Assembly: GCF_037975245.1 (NCBI RefSeq)
Contig: NC_092567.1
Location: 26,739,876-26,749,875, forward strand
Direction of reading: 5' to 3'
From: Apostichopus japonicus
Lineage: Eukaryota; Echinodermata; Holothuroidea; Aspidochirotida; Stichopodidae
Length of the DNA: 10,000 bases
The translations under genes were made by a program, and so were the position numbers. The notes under the pieces were generated by a model. That model had not been told where the DNA came from. It did no database searches and saw only the letters and a program-made list of their open reading frames with translations. Shown one piece after another: positions 1-8,100 of this stretch (its first letter is position 1; the number at the start of each line of letters is the position of its first letter).

Positions 1-8
1 GTTTCGAA
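1..8. repeat. Left target-site duplication of hAT-type element
   Basis: GTTTCGAA here is identical to the 8 bp immediately after the element. The match abuts the CAGGG terminus exactly, as expected for an 8-bp hAT insertion duplication. Confidence 0.78.
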
Positions 9-384
9 CAGGGGGGTAGGAGCCGGGGGGGCACTATTTTTCCAAAATAGCAAATGTGCCCTACTGGCAAATAAAATGTGCCCTTTGATGAAGAACTGTC
101 TTTTCGATATCTTAAGCCTTTGTTAATTTTAATATTTTATTTTAATTATTTATTTTTAGTCTGCACATGCTATTTTAAAATGGCATCCCATATCATCTTG
201 TAGCACGGTTAACAATAAACAATCTCAATAAATAGTATTGATTGCATATACTAACACATCATATATATTTGAGTGATATGGCCGGTGTGTATCGGTTTAT
301 AGCCAAACGAGTGGTGGTTTTGGCATGAGAAAGTGCCCCTCCGATGTTGTGCCCCCCACTTTCTGGAAGCTTCCTACCGCCCTG
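9..384. mobile_element. Non-autonomous hAT-type DNA transposon (MITE), complete
   Basis: The element begins CAGGGGGGTAGGA (9-21) and its far end, read on the minus strand from 384, begins CAGGGCGGTAGGA. The terminal inverted repeats therefore match at 12 of 13 positions, and similarity continues more loosely inward through G-runs followed by GCAC on both sides. It is flanked by an exact 8-bp direct repeat, GTTTCGAA, at 1-8 and 385-392. Terminal repeats starting CAGGG and 8-bp target-site duplications are hallmarks of the hAT superfamily. The 376-bp body is AT-rich and has no open frame, so it cannot encode a transposase and would have been mobilised by a related autonomous element. The core GTGCCC recurs near both ends (56-61, 78-83, 333-338, 349-354, plus its complement at 29-34) and may be a subterminal transposase-binding repeat (inference). 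The left duplication starts at base 1 of the window, so its upstream context is not visible. Confidence 0.82.
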
Positions 385-392
385 GTTTCGAA
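385..392. repeat. Right target-site duplication of hAT-type element
   Basis: GTTTCGAA here directly follows the CCCTG end of the element and repeats bases 1-8 exactly. The absence of any mismatch suggests the insertion is not very old. Confidence 0.78.
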
Positions 393-1117
393 GCGTGACT
401 TGAAAGTTTCTTACAGACTGGAACTAAACATCATGACACCCGGCTGAAACAATATTTATGCCCCAAAATCATTTGAACCTAGTTTATAGGTCAAGTAAAC
501 GCCCAGTACAGATACGCATATATCCTATACATATCCCTGTCGTGATTGCTTGGAAACATTAAACGTAACGTAATATCTCTTGCATTTCTCATGTTTATTC
601 ATATTCTTTTCAAATCTCCCAAGTTATTATATCTGTTATGCAACCCTTTGCAATGCCTCAGTATTTGTCTAGAATGTTTTGGCGAGGGATTGAACTAAAT
701 TGGAATTATCGACTTTTCCCCGGGAAAATCAACAGAAAGCGGCATATGTTACAAATTAAAAGTTTCACCTCAGGTGAGAATCTTCATTTTATTTAAAAAC
801 AAAAATCTGTACATATATAAAGAGTGTTTATTTATTGCGGATTTTGTTATTTTCTGTTAGTGATCAATGTACATCCCGATGGCTACAAATTTAAAAAAAA
901 AAATGTGATTTGACGATACTGATGTTTTTTGAAACAAGATTGTATTTAAATTTGAAATTTAGTGTATCCATGAGCGTTTACCTTATAAATGCAAAAAGTA
1001 TACAAGAAAGAAAAAGTGACATTTTATGTATGTCTTCCTATATAGGGATTCAACTTTATCATAATACGGGACTAAAATATTGTCTATATACACACACGTT
1101 ATATGTAAGATAAATCC
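393..1117. other. Unassigned AT-rich sequence, no gene seen
   Basis: No convincing coding frame on either strand. The 67-codon forward frame at 910-1113 is short, isoleucine/tyrosine-rich and typical of AT-rich noise. Minor structure: a 15-bp odd palindrome at 714-728 (TTTTCCC, one base, GGGAAAA) and an 11-A run at 893-903. Confidence 0.6.
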
Positions 1118-1150
1118 GGGAGAGGGGAAGAGGGTAAGAGGGGGGGGGGG
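1118..1150 (+). other. G-rich tract with G-quadruplex potential
   Basis: Four G-runs lie on the plus strand: 1118-1120 (3), 1124-1127 (4), 1132-1134 (3) and 1140-1150 (11), separated by loops of 3, 4 and 5 bases. This satisfies the usual G3+ N1-7 pattern for a putative intrastrand quadruplex. The 11-G run is also a homopolymer likely to vary in length and to be error-prone in sequencing. No gene or promoter is recognisable nearby, so a function is not implied. Confidence 0.55.
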
Positions 1151-2716
1151 TAAGATCAACGAAGTAATATCGGGCAAAGCCAGGATTTTATTAAAGTAGA
1201 AGTTAAAATAGAGGAAGACAGTCTAGGAGAAAGTAAACTATCGGGAAATAGTTTCCGAAGGAAAGCAAACAAGAAAATGAAAATGTCAGAATAAGTTGCT
1301 GGGAGACAAGATTTAAAGAAGAAAGAAAAACCAGGAAAGACATAACAACAAAAGATTCGTGTATTGGAAACTAGACAACTTCCCTGTTCCTCTGTCGCTG
1401 TTAATTTTATCCCTCAAATTTGTTGACTCATTATTTATACTATAGGGTCAGTTCTCTTTCATCGAACAAGGATGAAAACCCCTAAAACTGTATATCACTT
1501 TCTTTCGCTTATTTTATGTAGCACCAAACTTGGAAAATTACACCCTCAAAGATTGGAAATTTCTTGTCTACTGCTTACTCTCTCACCTGCAATTTACATG
1601 TCATAAATATTGAGTATTTTTCGTGTCTTGGTGAATCCATTATGGTAAGAGATAAGGAACTAACTTCAGGTCACAGTATTGCTAAGAAGGCGTATATGAA
1701 ACCTCAATTAATAAGACTTTAATTTGGTTACTTCGTTTATTTAAATGTAAGTTGAAACTATAAAACTCTCACGGAATGGAAGTTGTGCTGTAGCCTATAC
1801 GCTTTATTCTTTGACGTATATAAGCTCATTATATGACATTATTTTGAGCGTTTCATGCTATTATGTTGAGTGCTTCATGGTCAGCATAGAACATATCTCT
1901 TGTCAAGGTGACTGCATTCTGAGGACAGATAAGAGTCCAATTTCAATCCAGAGGGTTCGCATAATATTGCTCTGGAGGTGTTGGGAACGTAAATATATAG
2001 TTATGAGTTAGTGAGACCAATAATATAGATATATGATACTGGTAAGGCACGTTTCAAATTGAACTCAAAGCTTTAATAAAATCTGTTAATTGCATACACA
2101 ATGCTTCACTCCTGACGTCAACAAGTTATTATTTACCTTTATGGATAGAGATTTATAACGGCTATACACTAACCACGCTTTTATTAAATGCCGTGACCGA
2201 TACCGAAACTTTATAGTTCCTTGTATGACTGATGGTCTTCCCATTTCGGATATGTGTAACTACTCTGTGAATCAAGCTAATAGAGAAATGTCTCGATAGA
2301 TCAGAGTGATATAACTAGAAGAACATCATGAGAGTGAAGCGTATAGTTACATGTTAGGCAAAAGAACGAACGGTGTATAGGAGGGCCATATTATGAAGAC
2401 TCATTGCCCATGTTTAAATTAAAGTTCCTACTTTCATAATTGTTGCATCTCGGACGAGGTTGAAGCTAATAGCCTCAAGCAATATATCTTTAATAATATG
2501 AGTGTTATAACTGACGCAATATTTTAAGCTTGTCTGATTATGTATGGTGTTCACGGGTGACGGTCTGTTACAGCACAGGAGGGCAAAAATACACTATATT
2601 AAAATTATTTATTTACTAATAAATCCACTCGCAATTGTTAAGACGGTGGGGGAGTATAGGGGGACATCATAATTTCGCCCAGTTTAAACCGTTTGAGGGG
2701 CCGCTGACTCACCCTA
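1151..2716. other. Unassigned sequence, no gene seen
   Basis: No recognisable coding, RNA or mobile element. From about 1190 to 1360 the plus strand is conspicuously purine-rich (many GAA, AAG and AGGA steps) and includes a weak 7-bp-arm inverted repeat (1235-1241 with 1248-1254). The short frames at 1811-2011 and from 2635 onward have no familiar domain. The latter runs through the C homopolymer and the TA microsatellite, which argues against coding. Confidence 0.55.
2113..2120. promoter_or_regulatory. Full palindromic CRE consensus
   Basis: TGACGTCA is the perfect 8-bp cAMP-response element bound by CREB/ATF bZIP dimers. It is a lone match with no promoter or exon visible nearby. One palindromic 8-mer is only mildly unexpected in 10 kb, so function is unproven. 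Confidence 0.2.
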
Positions 2717-2731
2717 CCCCCCCCCCCCCCC
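2717..2731. repeat. Homopolymer C15
   Basis: Fifteen uninterrupted C residues, preceded by ACCCTA. The neighbourhood 2640-2760 is G-rich and then C-rich compared with the AT-rich surroundings. It may be the edge of an old mobile element, but no terminal repeats or target duplication could be found. Confidence 0.85.
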
Positions 2732-2941
2732 TCAACGGACAAACGCGCCTTGAAATAGTTTGTATATGTCTGTATGTACCTCAAAACTTCATCAACATCA
2801 ACTCACAACTGACAGTTAACCTTCGAATTGTGAATATTTCATGGTTTCTGTCACTTTATGGTGACAAACTTTATCCTGCAAAATTAATGGCCATCTGCAG
2901 GCGTAGTATGAGAGAATTCACAATCTATGCACTTATAGTAT

Positions 2942-2943
<2 letters not shown>

Positions 2944-3009
<66 letters not shown>
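2944..3009. repeat. (TA)33 microsatellite
   Basis: Perfect TA dinucleotide array of 66 bp with no interruptions. Long pure TA arrays are self-complementary, can extrude cruciforms and are highly length-variable. The forward open frame covering it reads as Tyr-Ile alternation and is not coding. Confidence 0.97.
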
Positions 3010-3011
<2 letters not shown>

Positions 3012-3970
3012 GTATATGTAATGTAAGCCGTAGGTTATATAATGTTGACATGTAAGTATTTCAAGTACAGTAGTAAAACCATGTCAGTAACATTAACTTC
3101 ATGTAAAATCATCTATTGAAATAACTATAGTTAAGAATTGATACTCCTATATTACGGTTTAATAAGATTAAACTCCTGAGATTCCATGTAATAACATTTA
3201 AGATATTTACGGTACATATTAATATGGATTACAGTGGTGTTTCACAAGTACGCGCACTCAGTGATTGCTTTTGGTTATCGGCGGCCAAGTTGACCAATAA
3301 TGATTTTGCGATTTAGTTTTGGCCTAAGTGAAGGTAAACGTAGAATACAGTTGAATTATAAAGTTAACTTTCTTCAAGTTTATACAGTTCGGCAAAACTC
3401 TTTATCAATTTCTTACACACAAAGTTATTTGTGTTATAGTTTGCAACAATTCCCAATTATCTTTGCATGGCATTACCATATTCCATTTTACTCCATATTT
3501 CTCAATCAGATTCACGTGAGCGGTGTTCCGGACAAAAGTATTTGGAAATATTTTCTTTATTACGTCTTATATGTACAGTAGCAAATATCTGGAAGTTCGT
3601 TTGAGTTGTTAATAGCAAAATTATTTCAGTCCGATTCTTACCTTCCAGTATTACGGAGCAATTTAGACCATAAGTATCACTTTAACAGAAGTGATAAAAG
3701 ACTATAAAGCGTCCATCTTTGTTTTCAGAAAGAAAACCAAACAATTAAATAAAAAAATAGAACAGACTTTTTTGATATACAATATATAACCGTTATATTA
3801 ACCATTATTAAACAGAGAATTAGGGAACATGAAAATATCTTCTGTCGAATGTATTAGTCGATGGCGACGGAAATAATCACGTTTCTAAGACAAGTTGATG
3901 CTTTATGGAATACTCGTAACTGTTGCTATACTGTTCGTATCTGTCTCTGTACTCACCGCAGAGCTAGTTA

Positions 3971-3976
<6 letters not shown>
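3010..3976. other. Unassigned AT-rich sequence, no gene seen
   Basis: No recognisable gene. The 93-codon forward frame at 3300-3581 has no familiar domain, starts at an arbitrary ATG and has no supporting context. A short inverted repeat with 8-bp arms (TATCACTT at 3675-3682, AAGTGATA at 3689-3696, 6-base loop) is the only notable structure. Confidence 0.55.

Positions 3977-4006
<30 letters not shown>
3977..4006. repeat. (AG)15 microsatellite
   Basis: Perfect AG dinucleotide array of 30 bp, preceded by two ATAG units (3971-3978). The homopurine strand could form triplex DNA, but this is a common simple repeat in animal genomes. Confidence 0.96.
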
Positions 4007-4009
<3 letters not shown>

Positions 4010-4334
4010 TAAAGCGATATGTGATCCTGATTAAGATTCACACTGACAAATGACGGTAGAACTCTATTGTTTACAACATGTAGTTATGACAACCACACTT
4101 CATTTACCACGTATGCGTTTGGGAATGTCATTATCTGGCATCTTAAAAGCTGGGCTGTCCCTGCAGGTGTATTATAGATGAGTTATACTGTGTTCTATGG
4201 GTGACATTGAAATAGATTCTACAAGCCTCGTTTCGTGTTAAATTAATAACAATCTTGCGTTACTGTGGGCAAGCATTAAAGGAAAGCAAATCTACTACAT
4301 CAAAACATTAAACCGCGTTATGTAATGTTCCTCC
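4007..4334. other. Unassigned sequence, no gene seen
   Basis: No gene or repeat family recognised. It contains one copy (4067-4078) of the 12-mer TTGTTTACAACA, which also occurs at 7117 and 9074. Confidence 0.5.
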
Positions 4335-4375
4335 ATTTCATCAGGAATAGATGAAATTTGGAACAAAGTTCCAAA
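4335..4375. repeat. Two adjacent perfect hairpins upstream of the minisatellite
   Basis: First hairpin: ATTTCATC (4335-4342) pairs with GATGAAAT (4350-4357) around a 7-base loop. Second: TTTGGAAC (4357-4364) pairs with GTTCCAAA (4368-4375) around a 3-base AAA loop. They share one base at 4357 and end 75 bp before the tandem array. Both stems are perfect but short, so they may be chance. Confidence 0.5.
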
Positions 4376-4450
4376 ATATTTGTTTGCACATGCAACAATA
4401 AGAAAACAACGACGGTCGATAAAAAATGTGGTCATTTATGTAGTGGACAC

Positions 4451-5498
4451 AACATTGCACTGTACATCAACCACAGGGTACCCCACTGCACTGCACATCA
4501 ACCACAGGGCACCCCATTGCACTGTTCATCAACCACAGGGCATCCCACTGCACTGTTCATCAACCACAGAGCACCCCACTGCAATGTACATCAACCACAG
4601 GGCACTCCCACTGCACTGTACATCAACCACAGGGCACCCCACTGCATTGAACATCAACCACAGGGCACCTGACTGCAATGTACATCAACCACAGGGCACC
4701 CCCACTGCACTGTTAATCAACCACAGGGCACCTGACTGCACTGTAAATCAACCACAGGGCACCCACTGCAATGTACATCAACCACAGGGCACCCCACTGC
4801 AATGTACATCAATCACAGGGCACTCCCACTGCACTGTGCATCAACCACATGGCACACCACTGCACTGTACATCAACCACAGGGCACTCCCACTGCACTGT
4901 ACATCAATCACAGTGCACTCCCACTGCACTGTACATCAACCACAGGACACCCCACTGCACTGTTCATCAACCACAGGGCACCCACTGCATTGTACATCAA
5001 CCACAGGGCACCACACTGCACTGTTCATCAACCACGGGGCACCTGACTGCAATGTACATCAACCACAGGGCACCCACTGCACTGTTCATCAACCACAGGG
5101 CACCCACTGCACTGTTCATCAACCACAGGGCACCCACTGCATTGTACATCAACCACAGGGCACCACACTGCACTGTTCATCAACCACGGGGCACCTGACT
5201 GCAATGTACATCAACCACAGGGCACCCACTGCACTGTTCATCAACCACAGGGCACCCACTGCACTGTTCATCAACCACAGGGCACCCACTGCACTGTTAA
5301 TCAACCACGGGGCACCTGACAGCACTGTAAATCAACCACAGGGCACCCACTGCCCTGTACATCAACCACATGGCACCCCACTGCACTGTACATCAACCAC
5401 AGGGCATCCCCACTGCAATGTACATCAACCACAGGGCACCCCACTGCACTGTTCATCAACCACGGGGCACCTGACTGCAATGTACATCAACCACATGG
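4451..5498. repeat. 34-copy minisatellite, unit about 31 bp
   Basis: Thirty-four head-to-tail monomers can be delimited by their shared ending CATCAACCACAGGG; the first is a 28-bp partial unit. Eighteen monomers are 31 bp, nine are 30 and six are 32, summing to 1048 bp. Almost all length change lies in the C-run near the start of the unit (CACCCAC, CACCCCAC, CACTCCCAC), suggesting slippage there. The middle of the unit varies as ACTGTTCATC, ACTGTACATC, AATGTACATC or ATTGTACATC. A recurring diverged subtype starts CACCTGAC (monomers at 4666, 4729, 5040, 5192, 5313, 5468). The array ends abruptly at 5498, before a C-run and unrelated sequence. Long open frames cross it in all forward frames because the consensus has no stop triplet. 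The frame shifts with each 31-bp unit, so I read it as non-coding. Confidence 0.96.
4951..5293. repeat. 152-bp higher-order repeat within the minisatellite
   Basis: Bases 4951-5141 and 5103-5293 are identical by eye over 191 bp at an offset of exactly 152 bp. The period is five monomers of 30, 31, 31, 30 and 30 bp (4979-5130, then 5131-5282). Each copy carries the same diagnostic pair, a monomer ending CCACGGGG followed by one beginning CACCTGAC. The pair reappears at 5283/5313 and 5437/5468, so a related, more diverged block organisation continues to the array end. Recent unequal exchange or replication slippage of a five-monomer block is the simplest explanation. Confidence 0.9.
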
Positions 5499-6445
5499 CC
5501 CCCTTCACGTTCCACACACAATAGTGTATCCCTCCTTAACGATAATCTTACTGTGTCAGTTGGTTAGTTGATATTTTCGTGTGTTATTGTCATATTTTGA
5601 ATCAAATTATGACATGAATTATATCAAATGACAAATAAATTCATTATTTCTTAGCAGACGCTTTGCTTTTATATATTTTTGGTCAAATGAAACGGGGACA
5701 TTCATTAGGAATTATTGATGAGCTACCTAAGGCATGGCGCTGAATGCACATGTTATCATGCAACCATACATTAATGCAGTTATACGTAGAGAGAAAAGAA
5801 AAAATGATGCATATATACATTAAGCTAACATCGCCTCGCTCGACGCATGAGTTGATACGATACGAAACAGAGAGAAGCACTTGATTATTGTGTCTACAAG
5901 TAAAGAGTATTATTCTTCGCGAAAAGTATCGTCGAGATGTCTCACCAGCTTGGCATGATAAGTATAACCATGGTAGCCAGATGTAGAAATGGCAATATAT
6001 ATATAGACTATAGTCTAATATAACGAAATATGTCTCTAGGCTATACAATCTTCTCAAGCCGACGATGTATTCAGAATGACAGAGCTTTTAATAACTATGT
6101 TGCTTATCAGTTTGTAGTGTATCTCGATAAAGTTTAAAGGGAGATCATGCTTTGTTCGGTTTTATTTGTACTATTCTGAACTCAACGAGAGCTTTTTTTG
6201 CGAATAAAACATATCCAGAGTCTGTTAAGGATACAGACAATTATCATATTCCCGAGGTGTACTGTTAGTTTCGAAATGAAGTCATAAAAATTGTACCTAC
6301 TACAGACGGAAAAAAATATGTTAATATGGTACAAGCCAATTATGAAAATTGTTTGATAAATATACCTGAAGTGAAGACGCTGTCGAAGAAGTACGGAATT
6401 CTGTGATAAAATAAGTTATGAACAAACATAAATATATCAGGTAAG
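5499..6445. other. Unassigned AT-rich sequence, no gene seen
   Basis: Starts at the end of the minisatellite. A minus-strand open frame of 124 codons (5683-6057) is the longest outside the array. It has no recognisable domain, is rich in Tyr, Ile, Cys and Ser as expected of AT-rich noise, and crosses a TATATATA run. I see no promoter, polyadenylation context or splice structure that would support it. Confidence 0.5.
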
Positions 6446-6655
6446 CGCATATTTAGTGTTCATACACATGTTTAGTGTTTATATGCGCAGTGTGTATGCT
6501 CAATGTTCATTCGGTAGCGTTTATGTGCAGTGCGCATGCTAGGTAGGAATGTTCAATGTTCATGCGTATAGTGTGCGTCTGTAGTGTGCGCGCATTGTAC
6601 ATGCCTAAAGTATGCCTGCAGTGTATACATGCTTGGTGGTCATGTGCACTGTCCC
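6446..6655. repeat. Degenerate GT/GC-rich tandem repeat
   Basis: About 210 bp built from decayed, irregular units. GCAGTG followed by a purine/pyrimidine-alternating stretch and ATGCT occurs at 6487-6500, 6527-6540 and 6618-6633. Variants of AGTGTTCAT and AATGTTCAT occur around 6455, 6502, 6550 and 6556. The first two units are offset by about 40 bp. The stretch has long alternating purine-pyrimidine runs such as GTGTGCGCGCA. It looks like an old minisatellite that has lost regular periodicity. Confidence 0.6.
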
Positions 6656-7116
6656 ATCGCTAAATTAAGAATCCTTTGAAACCTTCAAATACATTTCTTC
6701 GTCACATTATAACATGACAAAAGAATCGTAACACCCAGAGAAACGGTCACACTGCTGTTTAGATCTAACTTGTATACCATAGACCTTCAGTAAAGCTTAT
6801 CTTAGCCTACCTTGTGTGCATAAAAGTAAGAGTTAATGTATGTAATAAAATCAGCCAATTTGCTGGGTTATAGAGGCCACTGAGATGATGCGGCCTTACG
6901 TAGCTCCATGCTTTAGAATATAGAGCAATTTATGTGACTCTATGATGTGAAGTGAAAACTAGTGATTGTTAGTTTACAAAATAGTTGCTAATTAACTTGA
7001 TAAGTTGCCACTTCAATTAATTAATATGGTAGTATCCATAATTGCGCAAAGGATGAAGTTCATCTTTATCAAGATTCGGTCCTTTTTGAGGATCCAGAAA
7101 TTGTAAGTCAATAGCG
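6656..7116. other. Unassigned AT-rich sequence, no gene seen
   Basis: No coding frame of note on either strand, no RNA gene and no repeat family recognised. Confidence 0.5.
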
Positions 7117-7128
7117 TTGTTTACAACA
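7117..7128. promoter_or_regulatory. Forkhead-like inverted motif TTGTTTACAACA
   Basis: Contains TGTTTAC, the reverse complement of the forkhead (FOX) core GTAAACA. With its neighbours it forms a near-palindrome, GTTGT-TT-ACAAC (7116-7127). The exact 12-mer also occurs at 4067-4078 and 9074-9085. Motif match only; binding is not shown. Confidence 0.25.
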
Positions 7129-7141
7129 AAGGCTAGGCTAG

Positions 7142-7166
7142 GCCTAACGTTATGCCAACGTTAGGC
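7142..7166. repeat. 10-bp-arm inverted repeat, GCCTAACGTT / AACGTTAGGC
   Basis: Perfect 10-bp arms at 7142-7151 and 7157-7166 with a 5-base loop, preceded by GGCTAGGCTA at 7131-7140. The GGCCTAACGTTAGGC flavour is common in repeats of some marine deuterostomes (impression). It could be the terminus of an interspersed repeat running rightward, but no matching far end or target duplication was found. Confidence 0.5.
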
Positions 7167-7300
7167 TGTAATTGTAGAATGTGAACAAAGAAAACAACAT
7201 GTGTACTAAATGAAATCAGTCATAACTCTGTCAATCCTCAACAGATTCAGAAAAGTTGGTATCATCTGAAAGAACAACCCCAGAAGAACCTTTATCATAT

Positions 7301-7324
7301 ATTTTGAAGTCAATTTTGAAGTCA
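7301..7324. repeat. Perfect 12-bp tandem duplication
   Basis: ATTTTGAAGTCA occurs twice head-to-tail (7301-7312 and 7313-7324). Likely a replication-slippage duplication. No coding frame spans it. Confidence 0.85.
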
Positions 7325-7380
7325 TTAGTTATTTTATTGTATTTTGGTGTTTTCCATTAAAAACAAATGTGTGCGTCCTA

Positions 7381-7399
7381 ATTTGCATATAATTTGCAT
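7381..7399 (+). promoter_or_regulatory. Two POU octamers spaced 11 bp
   Basis: ATTTGCAT, the octamer bound by POU-homeodomain factors (Oct-1/Oct-4 class), is present perfectly at 7381-7388 and 7392-7399. The start-to-start distance is 11 bp, close to one helical turn. A third perfect copy in the opposite orientation lies at 7587-7594. They sit in AT-rich sequence and part may be a local TAATTTGCAT duplication. No target gene is visible. Confidence 0.3.
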
Positions 7400-7586
7400 T
7401 TTTTATAAAATTATCAATTCCAAATTTTGTTCCCTATTGATCTAAATCAACTTCCTAATAGAGAAGTTGCCCCTAACCTTTATAAGCCAGCCCTAACAAG
7501 ATAAGTGCCCCAGACCCTAATTGTTTTCCCCACCCCCCATACGGAAAAGGGATAACTTGGTCTGTGGGTATCATGGTATTTATGCT

Positions 7587-7594
7587 ATGCAAAT
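7587..7594 (-). promoter_or_regulatory. Third POU octamer (ATGCAAAT)
   Basis: Perfect ATGCAAAT, the reverse complement of the octamers at 7381 and 7392, about 190 bp away. Consensus match only. Confidence 0.22.
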
Positions 7595-8100
7595 TGCAGT
7601 AGAAATGTATTGATTATACAGCTAACGAACAGACACAGCCAATATTCTATACATTACGATATATTTATTATGCATCTATAAACTTAAATGACTACATAAA
7701 ACATAAAACTCTTCAGAACTTTAACAAGTGCCTCTCTCTAGGCCTAAACTGAATAATTTAGCCAATTTTAAATAATTTTTGATGAAAAACAGAAGGCTGG
7801 AGAAGAGACTGAAGTGAATTATAATGAATCAACGGTCAGACTCTCGACTCACAGGAAATGAAGAATAGAGAGCGAATACAAATACACCTATATTGCAATA
7901 ACGATTCACCTCACGTGGGGCAATATCAGACACCGGTGAGGTCAAATTCAGAGGCTTAATTAAGAAATCGAGAGACTGTTCATATAAAGTGCATTTTGAG
8001 AGTTATAAATACTGGAACGCGTGTATACAACAATTGACGTGAGAAGGATTTTCTGTATCATCGTAGATACACATTCCAAAATTTGTTACTTATTTCCTAA
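7595..8100. other. Unassigned AT-rich sequence, no gene seen
   Basis: No gene recognised. Short motifs only: an E-box CACGTG at 7912-7917 and an AGGTCA half-site at 7939-7944. Both are individually expected by chance in a window of this size. Confidence 0.5.

Noticed and set aside
1424-1430. AP-1-like TGACTCA sites here and at 2705-2711
   Set aside because: About one such 7-mer is expected by chance in a window of this size, and there is no supporting context.
1952-1962. tRNA/SINE B-box-like GGGTTCGCA
   Set aside because: It does not complete the GGTTCGANNCC consensus and no A-box or cloverleaf arms are present at the expected distance.
2635-3021. 128-codon forward open frame
   Set aside because: Runs through the C15 homopolymer and ends in a Tyr-Ile repeat from the TA microsatellite; low-complexity artefact.
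4380-5198. 272-codon open frame, longest in the window, and overlapping frames at 4358-4672, 4771-5046 and 4802-5524
   Set aside because: All lie on the 31-bp minisatellite, whose consensus has no stop triplet in any forward frame. The unit is not a multiple of three and carries frame-shifting indels, so no single protein repeat is maintained.
4451-5498. CRISPR array, suggested by about 31-bp repeats
   Set aside because: The repeats are directly adjacent with no unique spacers and the DNA is eukaryotic in character; it is a minisatellite.
5683-6057. 124-codon minus-strand open frame
   Set aside because: No recognisable domain or motif, composition typical of AT-rich noise, and no promoter, splice or polyadenylation context supports it.
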